The notes: generated by a model not told the origin, from the sequence alone. Counted from the stretch's first letter, positions 24,805-33,482 are shown. The stretch: DNA of 64,000 nucleotides from Staphylococcus lloydii (GCF_015775975.1 NZ_CP064056.1:2418001-2482000), one strand, 5' to 3'. A program made the numbers and translations.

Positions 24805-26754
24805 TTAGTCTTTCATATAGAACGGACTAACAAAGCCGTCACTATCTAGATTTAAACCGTCAGCCCATACAACAGGCTGGCTCATAATATCTTCTATATC
24901 TTTCAAATGGTCGTGGCCGTCGTCAGGCACTTCGAGAATGATTTCATCGTGTACATGTGCCACTATCTTGTAGCCCTCTGCCTCTAGTCGTTCCATTGAA
25001 ACGCCTAATGCGTCACGAGCTGTGGCCTGTACGATGTTCTCGACGAGTTTGCCTCCGTAGGTTTTAACTGTCGTCCATTTTCGGTTGAGGTCTAAGCCTC
25101 TAAACGCTATGACGGTTGCGCCCCAACTATTATTAGCTAGTTCTGCATTTCTATAGACCAATGTTCTGCCACTTGATAGCTCTATGAGTAAGTGCTTTTG
25201 TTTTAAATAGAATTTAAGGCCGTTTGTGTATCGAGGCTCGCCGTCCTCTAGTACGCCAATAGCTGATTTCTGACAGTTATACCAAAACTTTTTGATGTTT
25301 GGGTTGGCTTTACGCCAGCTATCGACAAGAGGCTTGAGCTCGTCCTCTTCAATGCCCATGTCTAGGGCTCCCATTGATTTGAGGGCGCCTGCGCCTCCTT
25401 GATAGCCCAGCGCCAGCTCGGCCACTTTGCCTTTTTGTCTGAGTGGGTCGCCTTTGCCTATGCTCTCAACAGGTACACCGAACATTTGAGACGCTGACGC
25501 CTCGTATATCTTGCCGTGAGTGTCGAACACATCAAGGCGCCATTGTTCGCCTGCAAGCCATGCGATGACACGTGCCTCAATGGCTGAGAAGTCACTAACA
25601 GCTAACTTGTAGCCGTCCTGAGCTGTAAATGTCGTTCTAACAAGTTGGCTCAATATGTCTTGGTACTCGTAATCGAGCATAAGGTCTAACCATTCAAAAT
25701 CTTGCTTTTTTATTGCCTCACGAGCGATGTCGAGTTCTTCATCTGTCATCTTGTGCTTAGTGAGGTTTTGCATTTGTACGCCACGCCCTGCCCAACGTCC
25801 TGTACCTGCACCGTAAAACTGGAACATGCCTCTAATACGGTTGTCATTGCATGCCATGTTATACATCTTGTCGTATTTCTTAACGCTGGTTTTGCTCATT
25901 TGCTGGCGTAGCTCTAACATTTTGTGCGCTCTACCTGTCGTTTTTTCTAGGTATTCGTCAACTGTCGCCTTACGCAAGTTGTCTAATTCAACACCCTGTT
26001 CGTTAAACCAGCCCACTAGCTGTTGTTGACTGTTTGGGTTGTCGAGGCCTGTCAGCCTCTTAGCCTGTTCTTGTAATGATGATTTGCTTATTTTGTCTAA
26101 CTCATAAGCTCCCAGCATTAGTTGCTCGTCGATATGAACACCTCTGTCATTGATGTGCTGGTCTATCGTCCATAGCAACTGCTCACTAGGCAACACCTCA
26201 AAGTCTGCGATTTCGTCGCCGATTGCCATTTCAGCCTCAACGTCTTTAACGCAATACGAAATGAACTGCTCCCATTTCTCTGTGTCGTGTTCAGGTAGGT
26301 TACGAGTACGGCCACCATTTACTTTTGTTGGCTTACAAGGCACTGAAAAGTATCTTATTAATGCTTTACCTGATTTGTCTTTTTGAGCTTCTACTTCAAG
26401 CACCTCTGCACATTTCTCAAGTGAGGCTGGTAGGCCGACCCTTGTTGCGTCGACCATGTCACAAACCCACTCGTCAGCTGGCATTGTTGTATTGAAGTGT
26501 TTGGCTAAGCACACACGCTCGAAATTGGCGTTAAATGCTCGCTTTTCGACCTCAGGGTCTAATAAATGCCATTTGAACTGCTTATATCGTTTGTCGTCTT
26601 TGTCGTACATATCTATGGCTCTTACTTCGCCACCGTCGATTGAAAATGCGATGATTAATATTTCAAAGTCAGGCGCCTCGGTATAGCGATAAGCGCCCGT
26701 TTTTCTTATGTCATAACTTGAATAGGTCTCAATATCAATGTGCATTACTGTCAT
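24805..26754 (-). CDS. DNA polymerase, family A, with 3'-5' exonuclease
   Basis: 649 residues. Exonuclease motif I is HIDIETYSS at residues 5-13. Polymerase motif A DFSAIEARVIAWLAGE is near 385, motif B RQKGKVAELALGYQGG near 438, and motif C HVHDEIILEVP near 599, all intact. No 5' nuclease domain, as usual for phage PolA. An AGGGAGG site supports ATG 26754. It probably replicates the phage genome with VapE. Confidence 0.95.
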   Translation of the reverse strand: MTVMHIDIETYSSYDIRKTGAYRYTEAPDFEILIIAFSIDGGEVRAIDMYDKDDKRYKQFKWHLLDPEVEKRAFNANFERVCLAKHFNTTMPADEWVCDMVDATRVGLPASLEKCAEVLEVEAQKDKSGKALIRYFSVPCKPTKVNGGRTRNLPEHDTEKWEQFISYCVKDVEAEMAIGDEIADFEVLPSEQLLWTIDQHINDRGVHIDEQLMLGAYELDKISKSSLQEQAKRLTGLDNPNSQQQLVGWFNEQGVELDNLRKATVDEYLEKTTGRAHKMLELRQQMSKTSVKKYDKMYNMACNDNRIRGMFQFYGAGTGRWAGRGVQMQNLTKHKMTDEELDIAREAIKKQDFEWLDLMLDYEYQDILSQLVRTTFTAQDGYKLAVSDFSAIEARVIAWLAGEQWRLDVFDTHGKIYEASASQMFGVPVESIGKGDPLRQKGKVAELALGYQGGAGALKSMGALDMGIEEDELKPLVDSWRKANPNIKKFWYNCQKSAIGVLEDGEPRYTNGLKFYLKQKHLLIELSSGRTLVYRNAELANNSWGATVIAFRGLDLNRKWTTVKTYGGKLVENIVQATARDALGVSMERLEAEGYKIVAHVHDEIILEVPDDGHDHLKDIEDIMSQPVVWADGLNLDSDGFVSPFYMKD

Positions 26755-26778
26755 TCTGTGGCCTCCCTTAATGGCTTA

Positions 26779-27339
26779 TTAGTCGAACATGTCATCAAGG
26801 TCAGCGTCAAAGTCGATAAAATCAGCGAACTCGTCCTCAGCTTTAGCGCCTCCACCACTTAATGGCTCGCCGTCTTTTGCTTTCATGATGTTACCTAATC
26901 CACATGCAATGCCTTTACTGCCTGATACTGCATAAGGGTAGAAGTTGACTGTTACTCGAATGTAGCAACCACTGTAAACCTCGTCAGAGTCGTCTGTGCG
27001 TTGTCCGTCCATATCTAATACTTGAGGTTTACGTTTCGTTTTAGCATTTAAGAAATAAGCGTTTTGATATGCTTCATCGTCCTCACGATCTGTGTCGCCG
27101 TCACGTAAAGGTGTTGTAAGGTTAGCTGGTATCTTGCCTCCGAACTTCTCTTTGCCGTTCTGCTTAGCGTTCTCTACTGCTTTCTTAATGCTGTTAAGTG
27201 ATTTCTCGTCGTTCTTGTCGATAATTAAGCTCACATTGTATTTTGGCTCGTCTCCCTCGTTCATTGCTTGAGGCTCAAATATATGTGCGTAGCTCGCTCT
27301 TGCGTAAATCATTACTCGTGTTTTTAATTGTTCTGCCAT
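26779..27339 (-). CDS. DUF2815 ssDNA-binding protein
   Basis: 186 residues. The OB-fold-like core and the very acidic C-terminal tail ending in DADLDDMFD fit DUF2815, viewed as a phage single-strand-binding protein. It sits between the DUF2800 nuclease and the polymerase, its usual place. The start has a GAGTT-type weak ribosome site. Confidence 0.85.
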   Translation of the reverse strand: MAEQLKTRVMIYARASYAHIFEPQAMNEGDEPKYNVSLIIDKNDEKSLNSIKKAVENAKQNGKEKFGGKIPANLTTPLRDGDTDREDDEAYQNAYFLNAKTKRKPQVLDMDGQRTDDSDEVYSGCYIRVTVNFYPYAVSGSKGIACGLGNIMKAKDGEPLSGGGAKAEDEFADFIDFDADLDDMFD

Positions 27340-27390
27340 TGTGAAAAACTCCTTTAAATTTGATTTATAATATAGTTCTGATTTTTAGAT

Positions 27391-28569
27391 TTAATGTTCA
27401 ATAAAGACTGTAAAGTCATTTTCTGCGCTATTTTGAATAGCTTCTCGTTTGTCGTCCTCAGTTACTAGCGTAGGCTTGCCCTGTGGCTTCTCTACTAAAT
27501 CGCTAAGTAACTCAGTCACTTTCTTTTTGCCGAGTTGCTTCTCTAGTTTTGAAATACTTAATACTTTAGTTTCTGTTACTTCTTGAGGGTCGTAATGTGC
27601 TTTAAGTCGCTCGTAAACCTGACCGTCATCGACATATTTACGGCTTGCTCTGCCCTCTACGACTTTCCAGCCGTTAAAATTGCGATTGTTCTCAAAGGCT
27701 TGCTCTCTGCAATATTCTTCAACGTCTTTTGCCCAGCGTTTTATTTCAGGCAATTTGTGAAGTAATTCAGCAAGCTCGTCATCGCTTAGCGTTGCTGGTG
27801 CGTTCATGTCGTCTTGCTTTACGTTGTTTGCCTCGGCTCTTGCTCTGCATGAGTGGCGTATCTTACAAAATCGACAATGGCTACCAGCTTTAAACTCGCC
27901 TTGTCCGTTGTAGGCTTTGAGCGCTTGAGGTTTAACTGTGTTAAGCCCCCATTCTATGAGGTCATCAGCGTCTACTGTTTCACTTGATATGTCGTTCAAT
28001 CTCGGCTGTACAATTTTCATTTTGATTGTGTGTATATCCTCAAAGTCTTTGAGTAGCTCATAGGCTCCTAGCCCGTACAATCTCAATTGTGGATTGTTCA
28101 GCGCTGACACTTCGACGCCTTTACCGAATTTAAGGTCTATGACCTCAACAGTGCCGTTGTAATAGATAACAACGTCGCCCGTGCCGAATGACTCGGGTAC
28201 ATATCTTGTCAGGTCGAGCCTGTGTTCAAAAAACAATATGGGCTCGTCTTGAGCTTTAGCCTCGTTGATTGTTTCCTCAACGACATTGACGTACTGCTCA
28301 ACGTGTTCTCTCAGCTCTTCTGAGTAGTATTCGCTTTGCTTACGTTCCTCGAATTGCTTTTCAAAGTCACTGTCGCTTAAATCTTCATATAAGTTACTGA
28401 AATACAACTCTGATAGTTCATGAGCGAATGTCCCCTCTTGAGCGAACTCTGTCGTAGTATCAACCACACCCGCGCTTGCTTTAATGCTGGGAGGGCAATT
28501 CAGCCATTGCTTAGCTCCACTTGCGCTTAGCTTGGCGTGAGCTCTTGCTGAGTGATCAAGGTTACTCAT
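27391..28569 (-). CDS. DUF2800 nuclease (PD-(D/E)XK, Cas4/RecB-like)
   Basis: 392 residues. FGTGDVVIYYNGTVEVIDLKFGKG gives the D-x(n)-D-x-K catalytic core in the middle of the protein; the later CRFCKIRHSCRARAE region, together with an earlier residue, provides a cysteine cluster of the Fe-S type found in Cas4/AddB-like nucleases. Likely acts in phage recombination with the DUF2815 protein. It overlaps the upstream gene by 8 bases. Confidence 0.85.
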   Translation of the reverse strand: MSNLDHSARAHAKLSASGAKQWLNCPPSIKASAGVVDTTTEFAQEGTFAHELSELYFSNLYEDLSDSDFEKQFEERKQSEYYSEELREHVEQYVNVVEETINEAKAQDEPILFFEHRLDLTRYVPESFGTGDVVIYYNGTVEVIDLKFGKGVEVSALNNPQLRLYGLGAYELLKDFEDIHTIKMKIVQPRLNDISSETVDADDLIEWGLNTVKPQALKAYNGQGEFKAGSHCRFCKIRHSCRARAEANNVKQDDMNAPATLSDDELAELLHKLPEIKRWAKDVEEYCREQAFENNRNFNGWKVVEGRASRKYVDDGQVYERLKAHYDPQEVTETKVLSISKLEKQLGKKKVTELLSDLVEKPQGKPTLVTEDDKREAIQNSAENDFTVFIEH

Positions 28570-28972
28570 TTTCTAACTCTTTCACATAATCAATAATGGC
28601 TTGACGGTGTTCAGGCTGAATGTCTGTGACCTTTTTAGCTCCTGTTTCTTTTATCTTCTCTTTAAGTTTTAACTTATTGTCGTTGTTGTTACCTTTAATG
28701 ATTTTGGCAACTTCTCTTTTCATTGTTGCTTCATCGGGTACATCGTCAATGCTGTTTAATTCTGTTGATTTTGGCTCATCTTCTTTAGAGCTTTCAGCAT
28801 GAGCTGGCTGTTCATTTTCTTTGCTTGTTTCTTCTGCTGGTGTTTCTTCTTTATCTGCTTGATAATTATCATTTAAGCTATAACCCTCAAATGCTTTAGT
28901 CTGTTCGCGTTTAAGTCTGTTAGACTCTTTGAGCTGGTCTGCAATTTGCAATAATACATCTTCTAATGCCAT
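28562..28972 (-). CDS. Hypothetical acidic phage protein, 136 aa
   Basis: The N-terminal helix (MALEDVLLQIADQLKESNRL) is followed by a disordered Glu/Ser/Lys-rich linker (residues ~40-85) and a C-terminal helical domain (EHRQAIIDYVKELENE) resembling a HeH-type tail. First long gene of the replication operon. Function unknown. Confidence 0.6.
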   Translation of the reverse strand: MALEDVLLQIADQLKESNRLKREQTKAFEGYSLNDNYQADKEETPAEETSKENEQPAHAESSKEDEPKSTELNSIDDVPDEATMKREVAKIIKGNNNDNKLKLKEKIKETGAKKVTDIQPEHRQAIIDYVKELENE

Positions 28973-29032
28973 GTTGTAATTCCTCCCATTTTGTTTTATA
29001 CTTTAGTTATTCATAATTTTTTAAGTTCTCTA

Positions 29033-29066
29033 GGTCTTACTCGTTGGCGAGAGTGAGGCCTTTTTT
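29033..29066 (+). terminator. Plus-strand hairpin terminator, antisense to the early operon
   Basis: GGTCTTACTC pairs with GAGTGAGGCC (10 pairs, two G-T) around an 8-base loop, followed by TTTTTT on the plus strand only. It overlaps the 3' end of a minus-strand ORF. No plus-strand gene lies to its left within the phage. Confidence 0.5.
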
Positions 29067-29216
29067 GTGTTCCATTTCAGAGAATGTGATTTCAGTTAAC
29101 AAACCAATTGCTGTCGCTATGACTAAACCTACAAATATGTCTGTCAACACTACTGAGGCTGTGCCAATAACAACTGATAACACAATCGAGTAGAATGTTT
29201 TGACTGTTTGTTTCAT
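29037..29216 (-). CDS. Small membrane protein, 59 aa
   Basis: ATG 29216 overlaps the stop of the preceding ORF (TAATG). Residues ~9-45 contain two hydrophobic segments (FYSIVLSVVIGTASVVLTDI, then FVGLVIATAIGLLTEI) and a charged tail. Early-operon protein of unknown role. Confidence 0.55.
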   Translation of the reverse strand: MKQTVKTFYSIVLSVVIGTASVVLTDIFVGLVIATAIGLLTEITFSEMEHKKGLTLANE

Positions 29217-29305
29217 TAGATAACACCTCTCGTTTTCATAAAGTCGTACCAGTATTGAACTACTTGAGGAGGTACATAATCCTCAGGCTTCTTTTCCTTT
29301 TGCAT
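29216..29305 (-). CDS. Very small ORF, 29 aa, coupled to cro
   Basis: MQKEKKPEDYVPPQVVQYWY... The start overlaps the cro-like stop (TAATG) and the stop overlaps the next start, so ribosomes could pass along all three. AGGAGG precedes it. Too short for confident family assignment. Confidence 0.45.
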   Translation of the reverse strand: MQKEKKPEDYVPPQVVQYWYDFMKTRGVI

Positions 29306-29505
29306 TATTTTTCCTCCTTAGCATTTAGGTTTCTCGTCTTTTTCAAATACGTAAGTATTTTACGCTTTTGAAGTGGCGCATTTCTGTGGTTATTCAGAAT
29401 GTCACTCAAGTACGGCGCTGAAATATCTAAATCCTTTGCAAGCTCTCGTTGAGATATGTTTCGTTTTTCTAACTCACTGCGAACATGCGCCCCAAAATCT
29501 TCCAT
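29305..29505 (-). CDS. Cro-like HTH regulator
   Basis: 66 residues. The helix-turn-helix is ISQRELAKDLDISAPYLSDI (about residues 16-35). It is transcribed away from the repressor gene, the classical Cro position, and starts the early lytic operon. GGGGGG precedes ATG 29505. Confidence 0.85.
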   Translation of the reverse strand: MEDFGAHVRSELEKRNISQRELAKDLDISAPYLSDILNNHRNAPLQKRKILTYLKKTRNLNAKEEK

Positions 29506-29880
29506 TTGAACCCCCCTTAGATAATTTGCTAATTATCTACTAATTTCCTATTTACGGAAATTAGCTAATATGCTAATATTAAAAATGTGGAAATTAGCTA
29601 ATAAGACAGACTACTCCCTACAAACAAATCAAGTTTTTTAGTAAGTTTAACTGTCTTATATCCATGCTAAAGGCTAACTAAAATAGCAAAAAGATAAATC
29701 AAAGGTTTTGGCGAACTTCATTATCAATTGCTGGTTTTTTGTTAGCTAATTAATTAGCACATGTCATACTATATTAGAGAATTAGCTATAATGCAACAGT
29801 AAATTTAGATTTTTCTCTAATTATTTTTTAGCATTTACGCTAAACACTAGTGTGACGGTGCTTCAAAAGGAGCAAAAAAT
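29506..29880. promoter_or_regulatory. Lysis-lysogeny operator/promoter region
   Basis: Divergent intergenic region between cro-like and repressor genes. The palindrome ATTAGCTAAT occurs at 29560-29569 and 29593-29602, with one-mismatch copies near 29741 (GTTAGCTAAT) and 29781 (ATTAGCTATA), the last overlapping a TATAAT at 29787-29792 that suits the repressor promoter. ATAAGACAG (29601-29609) and CTGTCTTAT (29651-29659) form a separate inverted repeat. These are probable operators; the assignment to repressor or Cro is inference. Confidence 0.7.
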
Positions 29881-30222
29881 TTGAACTTATACGAGAAAAT
29901 AAAAAAACTTTGTAGCGAAAGAGGTATTTCGATTGCTCATTTAGAGCGTGAAACTGGAATTTCAAACGGGCAAATTAAACGCTGGGCTAAAAGTAGCCCA
30001 AGTGTTGAAAATTTAAAAAAGGTAGCAAAATACTTCGATGTTTCATTGGAGTTTCTAGCTGATGACAATGCCAAAACTACTGACCCAGAAATGACAGAAG
30101 ATATACGCATTATGCAAAGAGCTGCGCAAAATATGAGTGAGGAAGATAGGAAGAAAGCTATTAAAGTTTTTGAGGCTTTCTTTGAAAATTGGGAAGATAT
30201 GACAAAAGATAATAAGGATTAA
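29881..30222 (+). CDS. Phage repressor (HTH_XRE type)
   Basis: 113 residues, start TTG 29881 with AAAGGAG 10 bases before. The HTH covers ISIAHLERETGISNGQIKRW (about 16-35). The C-terminal part is short and helical and has no S24 peptidase domain, so derepression probably runs through the metallopeptidase encoded next to it. Confidence 0.85.
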   Translation: MNLYEKIKKLCSERGISIAHLERETGISNGQIKRWAKSSPSVENLKKVAKYFDVSLEFLADDNAKTTDPEMTEDIRIMQRAAQNMSEEDRKKAIKVFEAFFENWEDMTKDNKD

Positions 30223-30234
30223 GGGGTTTTACAG

Positions 30235-30840
30235 TTGAATTATGAAGAAAGTCAATCCTTTATGTTTGCCGTTGAGAACGCTCATCAGCTAATTAGTGAT
30301 GTAGGTTTCCCTGTAGAAATCAATAGTCTAATCAAGGCTGACCCATATGTAGAATTATTTACCTTTGGCGAGTTTGCACGGATGACTAATATAAAAAGAT
30401 GCGAGGTATTTGAAATAGGACAAACAGATGAGGCTTTCCATTTTAAAAAGGGCGATAAGTCTGTAATTGTCTACAACGCACTTAAAAACATAAAGCGTCA
30501 ACGTTTCACTTTAGCTCACGAGTATGGTCACATCAAACTCAACCATACAGGCAAGTCAATTTATGAAAGTGCTACGAACACCGTTTCTTATTCTCGAGAG
30601 GAATATGAGGCTGATGTATTCGCAAGTGGTTTGTTGTTTCCATTGCACAAAAGATATGAGTATAAAGGGAAAAGCTCATATGAGATTGCCAATAAATTCA
30701 ATATCAGTTTTAGTGCTGTAAAGGTATCTATGCGTATATTAGAAAGACATATTGAGTTAGGTCTTGAAACTTATCTTACTAAATATCGTCACAGAAAATC
30801 TGACAGCTATATTAATTTTTTAAGGGAATTTTCGAGTTAA
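30235..30840 (+). CDS. ImmA/IrrE family metallopeptidase
   Basis: 201 residues, start TTG 30235 with AAGGGG upstream. The zinc motif is TLAHEYGHIKLNH (H95-E96-x2-H99) followed by EYEADVFASGLLFP, the third ligand region. Members such as ImmA of ICEBs1 cut the cognate repressor. It follows the repressor by 12 bases, so the two form an immunity pair. Confidence 0.9.
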   Translation: MNYEESQSFMFAVENAHQLISDVGFPVEINSLIKADPYVELFTFGEFARMTNIKRCEVFEIGQTDEAFHFKKGDKSVIVYNALKNIKRQRFTLAHEYGHIKLNHTGKSIYESATNTVSYSREEYEADVFASGLLFPLHKRYEYKGKSSYEIANKFNISFSAVKVSMRILERHIELGLETYLTKYRHRKSDSYINFLREFSS

Positions 30841-30921
30841 GTTTTGCTCGAAGATGCATAGTCATAGTTGTTCATTTGGGAGTGGATAAAATGACTAGAT
30901 ATTTATAAGTCTGGCTTATAG

Positions 30922-30955
30922 AGGACAGCGAAATTACTGTCCTTATTATTTTTAC
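30922..30955 (+). terminator. Terminator after the immunity genes
   Basis: AGGACAG - 8 bases - CTGTCCT followed by TATTATTTTT, between the ImmA gene and the small ORF before the integrase. Confidence 0.65.
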
Positions 30956-30981
30956 TATTTTTAGGGGTGTAATAACAAAGT

Positions 30982-31155
30982 ATGAAAGTATTAGAAGTAT
31001 ATAGGTATGAATTTTTTACTGAATATAAAGTAAAAACAAATAAAGGTGTATTCATTCATAGTGTTTCTAATGAAAAATCACATTTTACAGCTAAAGAAGA
31101 GTTAAAAGCTTTTGCTGAATCCATGAGTAAATACGGGGAGGTAAAACATGACTAA
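30982..31155 (+). CDS. Small ORF overlapping the integrase start, 57 aa
   Basis: MKVLEVYRYEFFTEYKVKTN, beta-rich at first then a helix (TAKEELKAFAESMSK). AGGGGTG precedes the ATG and the end overlaps the integrase ATG by 8 bases. Short, charged proteins beside serine integrases are sometimes directionality factors, but nothing here proves it. Function unknown. Confidence 0.5.
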   Translation: MKVLEVYRYEFFTEYKVKTNKGVFIHSVSNEKSHFTAKEELKAFAESMSKYGEVKHD

Positions 31156-32545
31156 AGTTGCAATATACACCCGTGTATCAACACTAGAACAGGCGAATGA
31201 AGGCTATTCTATCGAGGGGCAAGAGAAGCGCTTAAAATCGTACTGCGAGATAAATGATTGGGATAAATACGAGCTATTTGTCGACGCAGGAAAGTCAGCA
31301 GGAAGTACAGACAGAGCAGGCCTGCAAAACCTAATAAGTAGACTAGATGAGTTCGATTTAATACTTGTCTACAAATTAGATAGGCTTACTCGCTCTGTTC
31401 GTGACCTTATGAGCTTATTAGATATATTTGAAAAACATAATGTTAAGTTCAGAAGTGCTACAGAGGTATTTGACACTACAAGCGCTATTGGTAAACTCTT
31501 TATAACGCTGGTCGGTGCCATGGCTGAGTGGGAGCGTTCCACCATTGCTGAAAGAACATCTCAAGGGCGTAAAATGTCTGCTGAAAAAGGTAATTATACA
31601 GCACCTGTGCCGTTCTATTACGATAAAATTGACGGCAAACTCTACCCTAATGAAAATCGCAAAGTAGTTGAGTATATGGCTGAAAGGGTAAAAGCTGGCG
31701 TGAGTTTACGTGCTGTCGCTGTCGAACTAAACAACTCTAAATACAGGCCACCTCAAAGCGACTCATGGAATAAAAGTAAAGTTAAGGATATTCTAGTCGC
31801 CCCTGTAACTCGAGGCCATACACAAATCAGTGATGTATTCATAGAGAACTCACACGAGCCTATTATAAGCCAATCAGACTATGAGGTAATAGTGTCTACC
31901 ATTTCCACACGTAAGCACTCACGTGGACTTAAACACACGTCTGTGTTCAGAGGCCTATTGTCTTGCCACCAATGCGGGCAACGTCTAACACTTGCTATAA
32001 CTAAACGTAAGAAAAAGAACGGCGAGGTTTTTCAGTATTCACATTATAGTTGTGCTCGTTGTAAAGCTGATAAATCTGCGAGAAGTGTCAACGTGATTTT
32101 CAGTGAGGTTGAACATGCCTTTTTAAACTATATAAAACATAGTGATCTAGAAGCCTATGAGGACAAACCAACAGAAAAGCCGAATGAGAGTATTATCGAC
32201 GTAGAAAAGATAAAACAGCAAAGGAAGAAATACCAGCAAGCGTGGGCTAAGGATTTAATGAGTGATGAGGAGTTTGAGGAACTAATCAAAGAAACTGATG
32301 AGCTACTCGACCAGCACAACAAACAGCTAATAGCTGAAAAGAAAAAAGAAACAAATAGTGATCAAATCAAAACAGCTAGAAATTTAATACTCAAAGGCTG
32401 GAGCAACATGTCTGATGAAGATAAAGAGACAATGTTGAGCTCAACAATAAGCAAGATTGAATATAATTTTATAGAGGGTGGAGGCGTAGGCTCTAAACGT
32501 AAACCTAATGCCATTGAAATAACGAAAATGAAGTTCAAATTTTAG
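31148..32545 (+). CDS. int: Large serine recombinase (phage integrase)
   Basis: 465 residues. The N-terminal resolvase domain has YTRVSTLEQ with the catalytic serine at 11, the LVYKLDRLTRS segment and WERSTIAERTSQGRKMSAEKG. The recombinase domain follows, then a zinc-ribbon with Cys pairs near 273/276 (CHQC) and 302/305 (CARC), and a coiled-coil motif near 355-410, all in the family order. It integrates the phage without host factors. The stop codon directly borders the interrupted host gene, so attR lies here. Confidence 0.95.
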   Translation: MTKVAIYTRVSTLEQANEGYSIEGQEKRLKSYCEINDWDKYELFVDAGKSAGSTDRAGLQNLISRLDEFDLILVYKLDRLTRSVRDLMSLLDIFEKHNVKFRSATEVFDTTSAIGKLFITLVGAMAEWERSTIAERTSQGRKMSAEKGNYTAPVPFYYDKIDGKLYPNENRKVVEYMAERVKAGVSLRAVAVELNNSKYRPPQSDSWNKSKVKDILVAPVTRGHTQISDVFIENSHEPIISQSDYEVIVSTISTRKHSRGLKHTSVFRGLLSCHQCGQRLTLAITKRKKKNGEVFQYSHYSCARCKADKSARSVNVIFSEVEHAFLNYIKHSDLEAYEDKPTEKPNESIIDVEKIKQQRKKYQQAWAKDLMSDEEFEELIKETDELLDQHNKQLIAEKKKETNSDQIKTARNLILKGWSNMSDEDKETMLSSTISKIEYNFIEGGGVGSKRKPNAIEITKMKFKF

Positions 32546-32829
32546 TCTGGGTCTTTGGCAAGTCATACAACTTCGAGCGACCGGTTGAAATATGGATAGC
32601 TTTAGGCTTTTCTATTTGTATCTTCTTACCCGCTCTTCTGCTGGGTGTTTTTAAGTATAAAGCAACGCGTATCATTTCAACGATATGGCAAATTCTTTTT
32701 GCTGTACCGGCATTATTTCTGACACTCATCGTTATATTCACTACTCCAGTGCCACTTCTTGTAGTTGTTTTAATTTTAACTACGATGGTTATCATCGCGA
32801 GTGCCATAACAACGTTATGTGCAGAATAA
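32546..32829 (+). pseudogene. 3' remnant of a host membrane-protein gene split by the prophage
   Basis: About 95 residues, open from the end of the integrase gene and lacking a start codon or ribosome site: VWVFGKSYNFERPVEIWIAL, then two or three membrane helices ending in TTLCAE. It stops at TAA 32827-32829, followed by a good terminator. The simplest reading is that the phage inserted inside this gene; the 5' part should lie beyond the left phage end. The family is not recognised. Confidence 0.7.
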
Positions 32830-32835
32830 TCATTT

Positions 32836-32866
32836 TAAAGACCTTAGTTATAAGGTCTTTTTTTAT
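32836..32866 (+). terminator. Terminator of the disrupted gene
   Basis: AAAGACCTTA - GTT - ATAAGGTCTTT followed by TTTT, just after the remnant gene. Confidence 0.8.
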
Positions 32867-32967
32867 GTTATACATCCCCGATTAACTGCCTAACAATGTT
32901 GTCATATTAAGTAAATAACCTATATACTTCATATCTTATTTGATACACTCATTGTGAGGTGAAATAA

Positions 32968-33336
32968 ATGGATTACAAAACTTCTCAAGATAATAATGTT
33001 CAAAGCGGTAAAGTTCTTGCAGCTCTATGTTACTTCAGTATATTTTTCGCACCACTCATCTTACCTATTATTGTATGGATATTGTCAGACAAACCTACAT
33101 CATCACATGCAGCAAAATCTTTGATTTACCATATGATTACTTATCTATGCCCGTTTATTTTAATAATTAGTGCAAGCCTTGGTGCAAGTGCATTATCTTA
33201 CCAATCAACTTGGCAATCAGTTGTAATGATCGTTATAGCTATCGTACTCGTAGTGATCACAATTTGGTATACAATTAAAAATATATACCGAGGCGTCAAA
33301 GTATTAATAACAGACGAAGGTTATTTTCGACCTTAG
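32968..33336 (+). CDS. DUF4870 membrane protein
   Basis: 122 residues. GKVLAALCYFSIFFAPLILP, the H-A-A-K-S pattern and a second-helix region followed by a third match the DUF4870 (Tic20-like) family of small membrane proteins. GAGGTG lies before ATG 32968. Function unknown. Confidence 0.75.
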   Translation: MDYKTSQDNNVQSGKVLAALCYFSIFFAPLILPIIVWILSDKPTSSHAAKSLIYHMITYLCPFILIISASLGASALSYQSTWQSVVMIVIAIVLVVITIWYTIKNIYRGVKVLITDEGYFRP

Positions 33337-33393
33337 TCTAAATCTTTGAAACACAGTAAACTTTTTCACTTAAATTAAACAGTGAAAACTAAC

Positions 33394-33436
33394 AAACTAA
33401 GGCTGAGTAAAAATTATTTCTCGGCCTTAGTTTTCT
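33394..33436 (+). terminator. Terminator after the DUF4870 gene
   Basis: AAACTAAGGCTGAG pairs with CTCGGCCTTAGTTT (14 pairs, one G-T) and is followed by TTTC. Confidence 0.7.
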
Positions 33437-33482
33437 ATTCCAATATATTTAGTATTGAGGTCTAATATTTAAAGTGGAACAT

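Noticed and set aside
32535-32807. Minus-strand 90-aa ORF at the phage boundary
   Set aside because: It is antisense to the membrane-protein remnant, which has better coding character and a terminator.
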